From: Streptomonospora alba
Lineage (GTDB): Bacteria; Actinomycetota; Actinomycetes; Streptosporangiales; Streptosporangiaceae
Reading direction: 5' to 3'
NCBI RefSeq assembly: GCF_000826685.1
Contig: NZ_JROO01000031.1
Coordinates: 62,001 to 126,000 of the forward strand
Length of the DNA: 64,000 nucleotides
Both the position numbers and the translations under genes were made by a program. Position 1 is the stretch's first letter, and every line of letters starts with the position of its first letter. The notes beneath the pieces are model-generated. The model searched no databases and was not told the DNA's origin. It saw only the letters and a list, made by a program, of their open reading frames with translations. Shown in pieces: positions 1-8,608 of the stretch.

Positions 1-237
1 CTGGAGGCGGTCCGCCGCCTGCCCTGCCCCGCCCGCCTGCTGTGGGCGCCGCGCGGCCTGATGGACGAGGAACCCGGCCTCTACACCCCTGAGCGTCTGG
101 AACCGCTGATGGAGACGGACGTGGCCGTCGAGCACGTGCCCGACACCAACCACTACAGCCTGCTGTTCGACCCCGCCGCCGCGCAGCTCGTGGCCGACCG
201 CGCACTCGACCTGCAGCGGGCGGTGTCCGAGGGCTGA
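1..237 (+). CDS. Alpha/beta hydrolase, C-terminal fragment
   Basis: The frame is open from the first base and stops at 235-237, so only the last 78 residues are present. The visible part has the C-terminal layout of an alpha/beta hydrolase: a strand with PARLLWAPRG, then DEEPGLYTPE, and a late histidine in VPDTNHYSLLF that would be the catalytic His near the C-terminus. The nucleophile elbow lies outside the window, so the substrate cannot be judged. It points toward the regulator and dehydrogenase genes on the other strand. The fold is likely; the exact family is not known. Confidence 0.6.
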   Translation: MEAVRRLPCPARLLWAPRGLMDEEPGLYTPERLEPLMETDVAVEHVPDTNHYSLLFDPAAAQLVADRALDLQRAVSEG

Positions 238-452
238 CGGGCGCAGGGCCGGCCCCCTTCAAGGAACCTCCGGGAACGCCGGGCGCCGGTCACCGAAGGG
301 GTCGCGGAACGGGACTGTGAGCGCGGTACGCGTGTGCCCGCCCCTCGCCTACCGAAGGCGCGGTGCGTCACGTGCTTTCCGCGTGTCGCCTGATGGCCGC
401 GAGAACTCGCGATAGGCGGCACACGGAGGACGCCTCGCCAGGGCGCGGTCGT

Positions 453-2405
453 TCACCGGTCGCGCTCGGCCTCTTCCGACGCGGCCAGGCCGCCCTCCAG
501 CAGCGCGTGCAGCCGCAGCGCCAGCTGGATCTCCAGCGCGCGGCCCGGCTCGTGCCAGTCGGGGCCCACCAGCCGCCCGACACGCTCCAGGCGCTGAGCG
601 ACGGTGTTGACGTGGACGTGCAGCTCGTCCTTTGCGCGCGACATGCTGCCGCCGCACGCGAAGTAGGCGCGCAGCGTCTCCACGAGTGCGGTCTCGCGGC
701 GGCGGTCGTAGTCGATCAGCGAGCCCAGCACAGAGTCGACGAACCCTGCCACGTCGCGGTCGCCTCCCAGCAGCAGCCCGAGGAACCCCAGGTCCTCGGG
801 CGAGGCGACGTCGCCCGAACGGCCCAGCGCCACAAGCGTCCGCAGGCAGCGCCGCGCTTCGGAGAAGCGGGCCGCGTACGCCGGCAGCTCCGCCGCGGGT
901 CCGGCGGCGCCGCCGGTCACCTCGGTGTTGACCGCCGCGGCCAGGGTGTCGGCCGCGCTGCGGCCCACCTCGGCCGGGTGCGACCCGGGCAGCACCAGCA
1001 CGGTCGTGCCCGACCGGGTGCCGGCCAGCCCGCCCGGCGTCTCGGCCAGGTGCATCGCCGCCGAGCGCAGCCGTCCTGGGTGGGCGCCCGGCGCCTCGGC
1101 GACCACCACGACGTGTTCGGACTCCAGGTCCGCTCCCAGCCGCTCAGCGCGGCGGCGCAACGTGTCGGGGTCGCGCTCGGGTGCGTCCAGCACGGCGTCG
1201 AGCAGGTCGCCGCGCACCCGGTTCTCCGCCTCGCTGGCCGAGCGGCGCATCACCAGCAGCAGGGCGATCACCATGGCGGCGCGCTCCAGGATGCGCTGGT
1301 CGGCGGCGTCGAGGTCGACCCCCTCCAGCACCACCGCGCCCAGCGCCTCGCCGCCGGCCACCGCGGCCGCCACCCACCCGGTGCCGGTGCGCACCGCGCG
1401 CCCGCTGGACTGGGAGGCGCCCACCGCCTCGGCGAGCGCGGGGGCGGCCAGGCGCTCGGCGTGCACCGAGGCGTCGTAGACGGTGACGGCACCTCCCAGC
1501 ACGGCGCTGACGGCGGCCTCGACCTCTTCCACCCCGCCTCCGCGCAGCACCAGGTCGGTGAGCCGGTCGTGGGCGTCGGCGGCGCGCTCCACAGCCCCGC
1601 TGTGCTCGGTCAGGCGCTGGTTGACCTCGTTGAGCTCCTCCAGCGCCTCCCGCGTGCCCGCCAGCAGGTTGGCGCTGTCGATGGCGATGGAGGCGTGGGT
1701 CGCCAGCGACCCCAGCAGCGCCACCTCGGCGTGGGAGAAGGGGCGCTCGCGCCGGTTGGCGGCGAACAGCACCCCGATGACCCGCCCGTTGAGCTGCAAG
1801 GGCACGCCCAGGATGGCCACCAGGCCCTCGTCGAGGACGCCGCCGTCGATGGCGTCGGTGTGCTCGAAGCGGCTGTCGGCGAAGTAGTTCGCGGTGACAT
1901 ACGGCAGCGCCGTTTCGGCGACCAGTCCGCCGAGCCCCTCGCCCGGGCCCAGCCGCAGCTGCTGGAACCTCGCCGAAACCGATCCGGAGGTCACCCGCAT
2001 GACCGTGTCACCGTCCTCCACCGCGGTGTCGCGCAGGGTCAGATAGGCGGTGTCGGTGCCCAGCAGGTTGCGGGCCCGATCGACGATGGCCCGCAGCACC
2101 TGGTCGAGGTCGCGCATGCCCGCGAGGTCGTTGGCGGTCTCGAACAGGGCGCTCAGCTCCGACTCGCGGCGCCGCCGGTCGGCGAGCACGGTGCGCACCC
2201 GCAGCGCCAGGACCTTGGAGTCCTCCAGCTCGGCCAGCTCCTCGGCGTCCGCGCCGGCGGCCCGGGCCTGCACCAGCGGGCGCTCGTACTCCACGGCCGG
2301 GGCGTCGCGCAGCAGCAGCCGCAGGAACTGCGCCTGGGCGCCTCCGCTCGCCGCCTCAGCCGGGGCCTGCTCCGCCTGCGCCTCGTCGCTCAGCTCGCGC
2401 TCCAT
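453..2405 (-). CDS. GAF domain / PucR-type transcriptional regulator
   Basis: A 650-residue regulator. Roughly residues 90-240 form a GAF sensor domain (LLGTDTAYLTLRD, GEGLGGLVAET, LGVPLQLNGRVIGVLFAANR). The last about 75 residues are the PucR/CdaR C-terminal helix-turn-helix (TLRAYFACGGSMSRAKDELH, then HVNTVAQRLERV). An earlier in-frame codon would make a much longer protein, but its upstream part is antisense to the dehydrogenase. The chosen ATG at 2405 lies 16 bases inside the end of the upstream dehydrogenase gene, so the two are probably translationally coupled. It is inferred to sense a hydroxybutyrate-related signal and control this locus; the ligand is unknown. Confidence 0.85.
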   Translation of the reverse strand: MERELSDEAQAEQAPAEAASGGAQAQFLRLLLRDAPAVEYERPLVQARAAGADAEELAELEDSKVLALRVRTVLADRRRRESELSALFETANDLAGMRDLDQVLRAIVDRARNLLGTDTAYLTLRDTAVEDGDTVMRVTSGSVSARFQQLRLGPGEGLGGLVAETALPYVTANYFADSRFEHTDAIDGGVLDEGLVAILGVPLQLNGRVIGVLFAANRRERPFSHAEVALLGSLATHASIAIDSANLLAGTREALEELNEVNQRLTEHSGAVERAADAHDRLTDLVLRGGGVEEVEAAVSAVLGGAVTVYDASVHAERLAAPALAEAVGASQSSGRAVRTGTGWVAAAVAGGEALGAVVLEGVDLDAADQRILERAAMVIALLLVMRRSASEAENRVRGDLLDAVLDAPERDPDTLRRRAERLGADLESEHVVVVAEAPGAHPGRLRSAAMHLAETPGGLAGTRSGTTVLVLPGSHPAEVGRSAADTLAAAVNTEVTGGAAGPAAELPAYAARFSEARRCLRTLVALGRSGDVASPEDLGFLGLLLGGDRDVAGFVDSVLGSLIDYDRRRETALVETLRAYFACGGSMSRAKDELHVHVNTVAQRLERVGRLVGPDWHEPGRALEIQLALRLHALLEGGLAASEEAERDR

Positions 2406-3235
2406 GCCCCGTCCATAACCAGAGAAGCCCCGTTGACGTAGGAAGCCTCGGGCCCGCACAGGTAGGCCGCCATCCCCGCCACCTCGGCCGGTTCGATCAG
2501 CCGCTTGAGGGGGGAACGGGCCAGCAGCACCGATTCCACCACCTCGCCTTCGGGAATGCCGTGCGCGCGCGCCTGGTCGGCGATCTGGCGCTCGACCAGG
2601 GGAGTCCGCACATAACCGGGATTGATGCAGTTGGAGGTGACGCCGTAGGGGGCGCCCTCGACCGCGGCGACCTTGGAGAACCCCTCCAAGCCGTGCTTGG
2701 CCGAGACGTAGGCCGACTTGTAGGCCGAGGCGCGCAGCCCGTGCACCGAGGAGATGTTGACGATCCGGCCCCAGCCCTGGGCGTACATGTGCGGCAGGGC
2801 CGCTTGGACCAGGCGGAAGGGCGCCTCCAGCATCAGCCGCAGGATGAGCGAGAAGCGTTCGGGCGGGAAGTCCTCGATCGGGGCGACGGTCTGCACGCCG
2901 GCGTTGTTGACCAGGATGTCGGCGCCCCGCGCCGCCTCGGCCGCGGCGTCCAGATCGGTCAGGTCCACCGGCGCGGCGGTCCCCGTTCCGGCCTCCTCCA
3001 GCGCCGCGAGCCCTTCGGCGTCGACGTCGACGAGGCGCACCTCGGCGCCGGCGGCGCGCAGCCGTTCGGCACAGGCGCTGCCGATACCGCCCGCCGCGCC
3101 GGTGACGACGGCGATGCGGCCGCGCAGGTCGGGACCGGAGGCGGCCGTGTCGGCGGGAAACGGCACGGACGCGGCGACGGTCCCCGGCGGCGGGGACGCC
3201 GGGGACCCCGCCCGGGGGGATTCGCGGGTCGTCAT
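2390..3235 (-). CDS. bdhA: 3-hydroxybutyrate dehydrogenase (SDR family)
   Basis: A short-chain dehydrogenase of 281 residues that should oxidise D-3-hydroxybutyrate to acetoacetate with NAD+. The cofactor motif TGAAGGIG is near residue 45, NNAG follows, then the catalytic Ser in NISSVHG and the YVSAK Tyr/Lys pair. The stretch NPGYVRTPLVERQIADQA and the following HGIPEGEVV are characteristic of 3-hydroxybutyrate dehydrogenases rather than generic SDRs. The N-terminal about 35 residues are a Pro/Ser/Ala-rich extension. The ATG at 3235 has no clear Shine-Dalgarno, but TAGATT lies 6 bases upstream, fitting a leaderless transcript. It overlaps the regulator gene and faces the depolymerase gene. 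Confidence 0.85.
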   Translation of the reverse strand: MTTRESPRAGSPASPPPGTVAASVPFPADTAASGPDLRGRIAVVTGAAGGIGSACAERLRAAGAEVRLVDVDAEGLAALEEAGTGTAAPVDLTDLDAAAEAARGADILVNNAGVQTVAPIEDFPPERFSLILRLMLEAPFRLVQAALPHMYAQGWGRIVNISSVHGLRASAYKSAYVSAKHGLEGFSKVAAVEGAPYGVTSNCINPGYVRTPLVERQIADQARAHGIPEGEVVESVLLARSPLKRLIEPAEVAGMAAYLCGPEASYVNGASLVMDGAWSAS

Positions 3236-3241
3236 GCGCCC

Positions 3242-3247
3242 AATCTA
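3242..3247 (-). promoter_or_regulatory. -10 element (TAGATT) for leaderless bdhA transcript
   Basis: Read on the minus strand, TAGATT ends 6 bases before the ATG at 3235. This spacing places the transcription start on the start codon, as in actinobacterial leaderless genes. No Shine-Dalgarno is visible. Confidence 0.5.
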
Positions 3248-3454
3248 TGAGCCCCTTGCCCGGCCGCGGATAGCTCTCGCGCCCACATGACCCGCGGCGG
3301 CGATGTAGGCCGCGACCATAACCCGGCTCCCGTGTCCGCGGCACCCACATCAGCGGGGCGGCGACGGGCGGCCGGACACATGGGAGCCGCGCCGCCGCCC
3401 TTCTAGCATGCGTGACGCTCGCCACAACCGGACACCGGATGAAGGAGGCACGCC

Positions 3455-4711
3455 GTGCCCCGCCCGCTTTCGCTCCGATCCCCCCGGACATCGCCCTTCG
3501 CGCCGACGACCCTGCTCGCGCTGGCAACCGTGCTGGCCGCCGTCGCCGGCCTGGTCGGACTGACCGCGGCCCGAGCCGAGGCCGCGTCCTTGCAGCGCAT
3601 CTCCTCCTTCGGCGCCAACCCCGGCGCCCTGGACATGTACGCCTATGTGCCCGAAAGCGCGCAACCGGGCGCCCCGCTGGTCGTGCTGCTGCACGGCTGC
3701 ACCCAGGACGCCGCCGCCTACCACGACCACTCCGGTTGGGACGGCGTCGCCGACGAGCGCGGCGCCGTGCTCGTCTACGCCCAGCAGCGCAGCGCCAACA
3801 ACACCAACTCCTGCTTCAACTGGTTCCGCCCCGGCGACACCGCCCGCGGGTCGGGCGAGACCGCCTCCATCCGGCGGATGGCGGCCTATGCGTCCGAGGA
3901 GTTCGGCGCCACCGGCGCGGCCTACGTCTCCGGGCTGTCGGCCGGCGGCGCCATGGCCTCGGAGACGCTTTCGGCCTACCCCGACGCCTTCGCCGGCGGC
4001 AGCGTCGTCGCCGGACTGCCCACCGGCTGCGCCGACAGCCTGCTGGAGGCGACCACCTGCATGAACTCCGGCAAGCAGCAGAGCGCCCAGCAGTGGGGCG
4101 ACGAGGTGCGGGCCAAGAACCCCGGGTACGGCGGCCCGTGGCCGCGCGTGGAGATCTGGCACGGCTCGGCCGACTACACGGTCCGCCCCGTGAACGGTGA
4201 GGCCTCCCGCGAGCAGTGGGTCGACGTCCACGGCGCCCCGACCGAACCCGACCGCACCGAGCAGCGGCCCTCGGGCACGGTCGCCGAGATCCACGACGCC
4301 GCCGGGCAGCCCGCGGTCGCGCTGAACACGGTCTCCGGCATGGGCCACGGCACCCCCGTAGACCCCTCGGCCGGGTGCGGCGGCGCCGGAGCCTACTTCC
4401 TGGACACCCTGTGCTCGACGGAGTACACCGCCGACTTCCTGGGCATCGGCTCGGGCGGTGCGGAACCCGGCCCCACGCCCGGCCCCGATCCGACGCCCAC
4501 GCCCTCGCCCGACCCGACCGACCCGCCGGACGAAGGCGCCTGCGTCACCGACGACAACTACGGCCACGTCGCCGCCGGGCGTGCCGAGCACCGCCTCGGG
4601 CGCGCCTACACCGTCGGCGCCGGCGACGACCTGGGGCTGTGGAGCGTCGGGGTGACGACCTCGGTCCGCGAAACCGGCCCCGGCCACTGGGAACGGACCG
4701 CCGATTGCTGA
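3455..4711 (+). CDS. Secreted PHB depolymerase-family esterase
   Basis: A 418-residue exported serine esterase of the PHB depolymerase type 1 family. The first about 43 residues are a signal peptide (Arg-rich start, hydrophobic LLALATVLAAVAGLVGL, Ala cleavage site). The mature part has the oxyanion region LLHGCTQD, lipase box GLSAGG with the nucleophile Ser, an Asp in HGSADYTV, and a His in MGHGTP. A Pro/Thr/Asp linker near residues 335-360 leads to a small C-terminal domain with two Cys, possibly a substrate-binding module. The GTG start has AAGGAGG 6 bases upstream. Facing bdhA, it suggests extracellular polyester is cut to 3-hydroxybutyrate and then oxidised. Acetylxylan or feruloyl esterase activity is an alternative in this family. 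Confidence 0.82.
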   Translation: MPRPLSLRSPRTSPFAPTTLLALATVLAAVAGLVGLTAARAEAASLQRISSFGANPGALDMYAYVPESAQPGAPLVVLLHGCTQDAAAYHDHSGWDGVADERGAVLVYAQQRSANNTNSCFNWFRPGDTARGSGETASIRRMAAYASEEFGATGAAYVSGLSAGGAMASETLSAYPDAFAGGSVVAGLPTGCADSLLEATTCMNSGKQQSAQQWGDEVRAKNPGYGGPWPRVEIWHGSADYTVRPVNGEASREQWVDVHGAPTEPDRTEQRPSGTVAEIHDAAGQPAVALNTVSGMGHGTPVDPSAGCGGAGAYFLDTLCSTEYTADFLGIGSGGAEPGPTPGPDPTPTPSPDPTDPPDEGACVTDDNYGHVAAGRAEHRLGRAYTVGAGDDLGLWSVGVTTSVRETGPGHWERTADC

Positions 4712-4876
4712 CCCGGCCGCCTGCAGCCGGTCCCGGCACCGGACCGCTGCCCCGGAGCGCCCGGGCCGCTTGACGCCGCGCCGCCGCTCCGCCGCACGTG
4801 GGACCGCGCCACGGGCGCCGCCCCGGGCGGTGGCGGGCGGCCCCCGGCCCACACGGGCAACGGCACGGGCGGGGAA

Positions 4877-4891
4877 TGTGGCCCGGCCACA
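4877..4891. promoter_or_regulatory. Candidate operator palindrome upstream of the MHS permease
   Basis: TGTGGCC-C-GGCCACA is a perfect 7-1-7 palindrome in the 281-base gap before the permease gene, about 100 bases from its ATG. It may bind a dimeric regulator. There is no second copy in the window, and GC-rich palindromes arise by chance, so this is weak. Confidence 0.25.
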
Positions 4892-4992
4892 CACCCCGCC
4901 CGCACCGGCGGTGCCCACCGGATATGGCCCGTGTCACACACCCGCTTCTACGCTGCGAAAACGCAACCCCTTGTCGACCGGAAGACGATGAT

Positions 4993-6366
4993 ATGCCTGT
5001 CCCGAACGCCCCCTCGGACGCATCCGCCGCGCCACCCCGCCGGTCGTTCGCGAAGGTCGTGATCTCCAGCCTCATCGGCACCACCGTCGAGTGGTACGAC
5101 TTCTTCCTCTACGGCTCGGCGGCGGCCCTGGTCTTCGGGGCCGTCTTCTTCCCCGATTCCGATCCCCTGACCGGCATCCTGCTCTCCTTCGGCACCTACG
5201 CCGTCGGATTCGTCGCCCGCCCGCTCGGCGGGCTGGTCTTCGGTCACTTCGGCGACCGCGTCGGCCGCAAGAAGCTGCTGGTCATCAGCCTTCTGCTGAT
5301 GGGCGGCGCCACCTTCGCCATCGGCCTGCTGCCCGGCTACGCCGCCATCGGCACGGCCGCACCGCTACTGCTGATCGTGCTGCGGCTGATCCAGGGCTTC
5401 GCGCTGGGCGGCGAATGGGGCGGCGCGGTGCTGATGGTCTCCGAGCACGGCAGCGCCAAGCACCGCGGGTTCTGGGCCTCCTGGCCGCAGGCCGGCGTGC
5501 CGTGCGGCAACCTGCTGGCCACCGCCGTCCTCGCGGTCCTGGCCGCCACCATGGCCGACCCCGCCTTCGAGTCCTGGGGCTGGCGCATCCCGTTCCTGCT
5601 GTCGGGCGTCCTGGTGCTCGTGGGCCTGTGGGTCCGGCTCGCCGTCGAGGAGTCGCCGGTGTTCCAGGCCGCGGCCACGCGCGCGGCCCGGCTCCGCGCC
5701 CAGCAGGAGGCCACCGAGCGCGCCCCGATCATCGAGGTCGTGCGCCGCCACTGGCGGGAGATCCTGGTGGCCATGGGCGTGCGCCTGGCCGAGAACATCT
5801 CCTATTACGTCATCACGGCGTTCATCCTCGTCTACGCCGTTCAGGAGTCCGGAGTCGAAAGGGGCACGGTCCTCAACGCGCTGCTGGTGGCCGCCGCGGT
5901 GCAACTGGTGGCCATCCCGATCTGGGGGACCCTCTCCGACCGCTTCGGCCGCCGGCCGATCATCGCCTTCGGCGCGATCGGGACGGGGGCGTGGGCCTTC
6001 GCGTTCTTCCCGGTCATCGACCTCGGCGGGTTCGGGGCGGTGCTCGCGGCCGCGGCCGTGGGCCTGGTCCTGCACGCGGCCATGTACGGGCCGCAGGCGG
6101 CGTTCTTCTCCGAACTGTTCGGCACCCGGACGCGCTACTCCGGCGCATCGATCGGGTATCAGCTCGCGTCGATCGTCGCCGGCGGACTGGCGCCGCTGAT
6201 CGCCACCTGGCTGCTGTCGCAGTTCGGCAGCGCCGTGCCGGTGTCGGCCTACGTGGCAGGCGCGTGCGTGCTCACGCTGGTGGCAGTGTGGGCCTCCCGG
6301 GAGACCCGCGGCCGCGACCTGGACGACCCGCTCTTCGCCGCGGACGATACCGCCGCGACCGGCTGA
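4993..6366 (+). CDS. MHS-family MFS permease (metabolite:H+ symporter)
   Basis: A 457-residue inner-membrane transporter of the major facilitator superfamily, MHS (ProP/ShiA/KgtP-like) branch. The hallmark N-terminus SLIGTTVEWYDFFLYG is present, followed by RPLGGLVFGHFGDRVGRKK, the family loop between TM2 and TM3, and LRLIQGFALGGEWGGAVL in TM4-5. About 12 hydrophobic segments can be counted. The ATG at 4993 is chosen because the upstream frame has no helix and this start gives the usual short cytoplasmic N-terminus; GGAAG precedes it. Next to polyester-degrading genes it may import 3-hydroxybutyrate or another small organic acid, which is inference from context only. Confidence 0.85.
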   Translation: MPVPNAPSDASAAPPRRSFAKVVISSLIGTTVEWYDFFLYGSAAALVFGAVFFPDSDPLTGILLSFGTYAVGFVARPLGGLVFGHFGDRVGRKKLLVISLLLMGGATFAIGLLPGYAAIGTAAPLLLIVLRLIQGFALGGEWGGAVLMVSEHGSAKHRGFWASWPQAGVPCGNLLATAVLAVLAATMADPAFESWGWRIPFLLSGVLVLVGLWVRLAVEESPVFQAAATRAARLRAQQEATERAPIIEVVRRHWREILVAMGVRLAENISYYVITAFILVYAVQESGVERGTVLNALLVAAAVQLVAIPIWGTLSDRFGRRPIIAFGAIGTGAWAFAFFPVIDLGGFGAVLAAAAVGLVLHAAMYGPQAAFFSELFGTRTRYSGASIGYQLASIVAGGLAPLIATWLLSQFGSAVPVSAYVAGACVLTLVAVWASRETRGRDLDDPLFAADDTAATG

Positions 6367-6525
6367 GGCGCCGGACGCATCGCAGACGGGACCTGTGCCC
6401 CGCGGCGGCGCCCCTTTCGAGGCCCCGCGGGGCACGCGGCTGCCGCACGGTACGGCCGCGGTCTGCGCCCGCTGCACCAGCCGGAATACGTCGCGGCGCT
6501 GACGCCCCGGGCCGGTGCCGCCCGC

Positions 6526-6531
6526 TACCGT
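6526..6531 (+). promoter_or_regulatory. -10 element (TACCGT), leaderless histidine kinase gene
   Basis: TACCGT is followed by exactly 7 bases and then ATG at 6539. No Shine-Dalgarno is present, so the transcript probably starts at the ATG. Confidence 0.5.
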
Positions 6532-6538
6532 CGGGCGA

Positions 6539-7822
6539 ATGAGCCACCGCACCGCGCGCGTCCTCGCCGCGGACGTCGCGATCGCCCTCGCCGTGGGCGT
6601 CCTTTCGCTGGTCAACGCCCATTGGCAGGGGGCCGGATCCCGCCCCTCGAACGGATCGCCGTGGGGGACCGGGCGCGGGGAACCGGCGGGGGGACCGCCC
6701 TGGGCCGACGGCGGCCCCTCCGGCGCGGAGTTCGCCGCGCTGCCGCCGGCCGCCTACCTGTGCCTGGCGGTGGCGGCCGCCTCTCTGGCCGCGCGCCGCT
6801 TCTACCCCCGCTGGGGCTTCGTCGGCGCCATGGCCGCGATCGCCGCCCTCGACGTCCTGGGCGTGGACAGCGGGGCGCTGCGGTTGGGGCCCATGGTGCT
6901 CGCCTACACCATGGCCGCACGGCTGCCGCTGCGGCAGTGGGCGCCCTTGGCGGCGCTCGCGGTGCCGGTCTTCCTGGCGGGGCGCACCGACCGCCCGTAC
7001 TTCGGGCTGCTCGACCCGGGCGCCGCCGGTGCTTTCGTGGCGGCCCTGACGGTGCTGCTGGTGCCGGTCGCGCTCGGTGTCATCGTGCGCCTGCGCCGTG
7101 AGAACGCCCGCCGCGAACGCGACGACGAGCTGCGCCGCTCGGTCTACGAGGAGCGCCTGCGCATCGCCCGCGAGGTCCACGACGTCGTGGGCCACAGCCT
7201 CTCGGTCATCAACATGCGGGCAGGCGTGGCGCTGCACGTCCTGGGCAAGCGCCCCGAGCAGGCCGAGCCCGCGCTGCAGGCGATCCGCCAGACCAGCAAG
7301 GACGCACTGGAGGAGCTGCGCGGCACTCTCGCGGTGTTTCGCGAGCCCGACGGCGCCGCGGCCGGCGGGGCGGCGCCCGGAGCGGCCGCGGAGGAGGACG
7401 GCGGCGCCGCGGAGCCGACCGGATCCGCACGCGAACCCGTACCCGGTCTGGACCGTATCGACGAGCTCGCAGCGGGTATCGACCCCACGGGAGACCGCGT
7501 GCGGGTACGCACACAGGGGGAGTGCACCGCTCTTCCCGCAGCCGTCGACCACGCCGCCTACCGCATCGTGCAGGAGGCGCTGACCAACGCGGTGCGGCAC
7601 GGCGGCGGCGCCGCGACCGTCGACATCGGCTACCACCCCGAGGAGCTGGCAGTGGAGATAACCGACAGCGGGCCCGCGCGTCCCGGCCGCGACTACGCGG
7701 AGGGCAGCGGGATCGCCGGCATGCGCGAGCGCGCACGCGCCGTCGGCGGCCGCCTGGAGGCCGGGCCGCGCGCCGAGGGCGGGTTCCGGGTGCGCGCCGA
7801 TCTGCCGATGGGGGAGCGGTGA
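6539..7822 (+). CDS. Two-component sensor histidine kinase (NarL-type partner)
   Basis: A 427-residue membrane kinase. The N-terminal half has about five hydrophobic segments (e.g. AAYLCLAVAAASLAARRF, VAALTVLLVPVALGVIV). A dimerisation/phosphoacceptor HisKA_3 segment follows, with EERLRIAREVHDVVGHSL carrying the phosphorylated His. Then come AYRIVQEALTNAVRHG (N box) and GIAGMRERARAVGG of the HATPase domain. A Gly/Ala/Glu-rich insert of about 35 residues separates the phosphoacceptor region from the ATPase. ATG 6539 is preferred over an upstream GTG because of the TACCGT element. The stop overlaps the response regulator start by 4 bases (GTGA). The signal sensed is not evident. Confidence 0.85.
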   Translation: MSHRTARVLAADVAIALAVGVLSLVNAHWQGAGSRPSNGSPWGTGRGEPAGGPPWADGGPSGAEFAALPPAAYLCLAVAAASLAARRFYPRWGFVGAMAAIAALDVLGVDSGALRLGPMVLAYTMAARLPLRQWAPLAALAVPVFLAGRTDRPYFGLLDPGAAGAFVAALTVLLVPVALGVIVRLRRENARRERDDELRRSVYEERLRIAREVHDVVGHSLSVINMRAGVALHVLGKRPEQAEPALQAIRQTSKDALEELRGTLAVFREPDGAAAGGAAPGAAAEEDGGAAEPTGSAREPVPGLDRIDELAAGIDPTGDRVRVRTQGECTALPAAVDHAAYRIVQEALTNAVRHGGGAATVDIGYHPEELAVEITDSGPARPGRDYAEGSGIAGMRERARAVGGRLEAGPRAEGGFRVRADLPMGER

Positions 7823-8475
7823 GCGTGATCCGGGTCGCCCTCGCCGACGACCAGGCCCTGGTGCGCATGGGCCTGCGCGTGCTGATCGAGGCCGAGGACG
7901 ACATGCAGCCCGCCGGAGAGGCCGCCGACGGCCGCGAAGCGGTCGACGTGGTGCGCCGCGAGCGCCCCGACGTGATCCTGATGGACGTGCGCATGCCCGG
8001 GACGGACGGAATCGCCGCACTGCGCGAGATCGCGGCGGACGACTCACTGGCGGACACCCGCGTCGTCGTGCTGACGACCTTCGAGCTGGACGAGTACGTC
8101 TTCGACGCGCTGCGCGCCGGTGCCGCCGGGTTCCTGATCAAGGACAGCGAGCCCGGTGAGCTGCTGCGCGCGATCCGGCTGGCCGCGGCGGGGGAGTCGC
8201 TGCTGTCGCCCTCGGTCACCCGCAGCGTCATCGCGTCCTTCGCCTCGCGTTCCCCCTCCGGCGGGCCGCGCCCGGACCTGGGCGGGCTGACCGAGCGCGA
8301 GCACGAGGTGCTGGCGCTGGTCGGCGAGGGCCTGTCCAACGCCGAGATCGCCCAGCGACTGGTCGTCAGCCCCGCCACGGCGCGCACCCACGTCAGCCGC
8401 TCCATGGTCAAGCTGCACGCCCGCGACCGCGCCCAGCTGGTGGTGATCGCCTACCGGGCGGGACTGGTGAGCTGA
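7819..8475 (+). CDS. LuxR/NarL-family response regulator
   Basis: A 218-residue DNA-binding response regulator. The receiver domain spans about residues 4-120, with acidic DDQ, phosphoacceptor Asp in ILMDVRMPG, Thr in VVLTTF, and Lys in FLIKD. The C-terminal LuxR-type helix-turn-helix reads LTEREHEVLALVGEGLSNAE, then IAQRLVVSPATARTHVSR. The GTG start overlaps the kinase stop by 4 bases, so the pair is co-translated. Target genes are unknown; lon, directly downstream, has its own heat-shock-type control and need not be a target. Confidence 0.88.
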   Translation: MSVIRVALADDQALVRMGLRVLIEAEDDMQPAGEAADGREAVDVVRRERPDVILMDVRMPGTDGIAALREIAADDSLADTRVVVLTTFELDEYVFDALRAGAAGFLIKDSEPGELLRAIRLAAAGESLLSPSVTRSVIASFASRSPSGGPRPDLGGLTEREHEVLALVGEGLSNAEIAQRLVVSPATARTHVSRSMVKLHARDRAQLVVIAYRAGLVS

Positions 8476-8576
8476 AGGGTGCCGAGCACCGGAGTGGACC
8501 GGACCGACGCTCGCCCGCTCGGGGGCAATCGCTCACGGCGAACACAGAGGGAGGAACAAAACCGGGCTCTCCTTTA

Positions 8577-8595
8577 TTGAGTGATAGTGACTCAA
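8577..8595. promoter_or_regulatory. HAIR operator (HspR binding site) of lon
   Basis: TTGAGT-N7-ACTCAA matches the core of the HAIR element CTTGAGT-N7-ACTCAAG bound by the heat-shock repressor HspR. It ends one base before the lon Shine-Dalgarno (AAGGAGGG). Control of lon by HspR through HAIR is known in Streptomyces, so this lon should be induced by heat or protein damage. Confidence 0.88.
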
Positions 8596-8608
8596 CAAGG
8601 AGGGTCTG

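Noticed and set aside
363-2441. 692-residue plus-strand ORF opposite the PucR regulator
   Set aside because: It is the antisense of a clear GAF-PucR gene; composition is His/Gln/Arg-rich with no domain or Shine-Dalgarno.
4441-4540. Pro/Thr-codon repeats as a possible tandem repeat
   Set aside because: They encode the linker of the secreted esterase and are ordinary low complexity.
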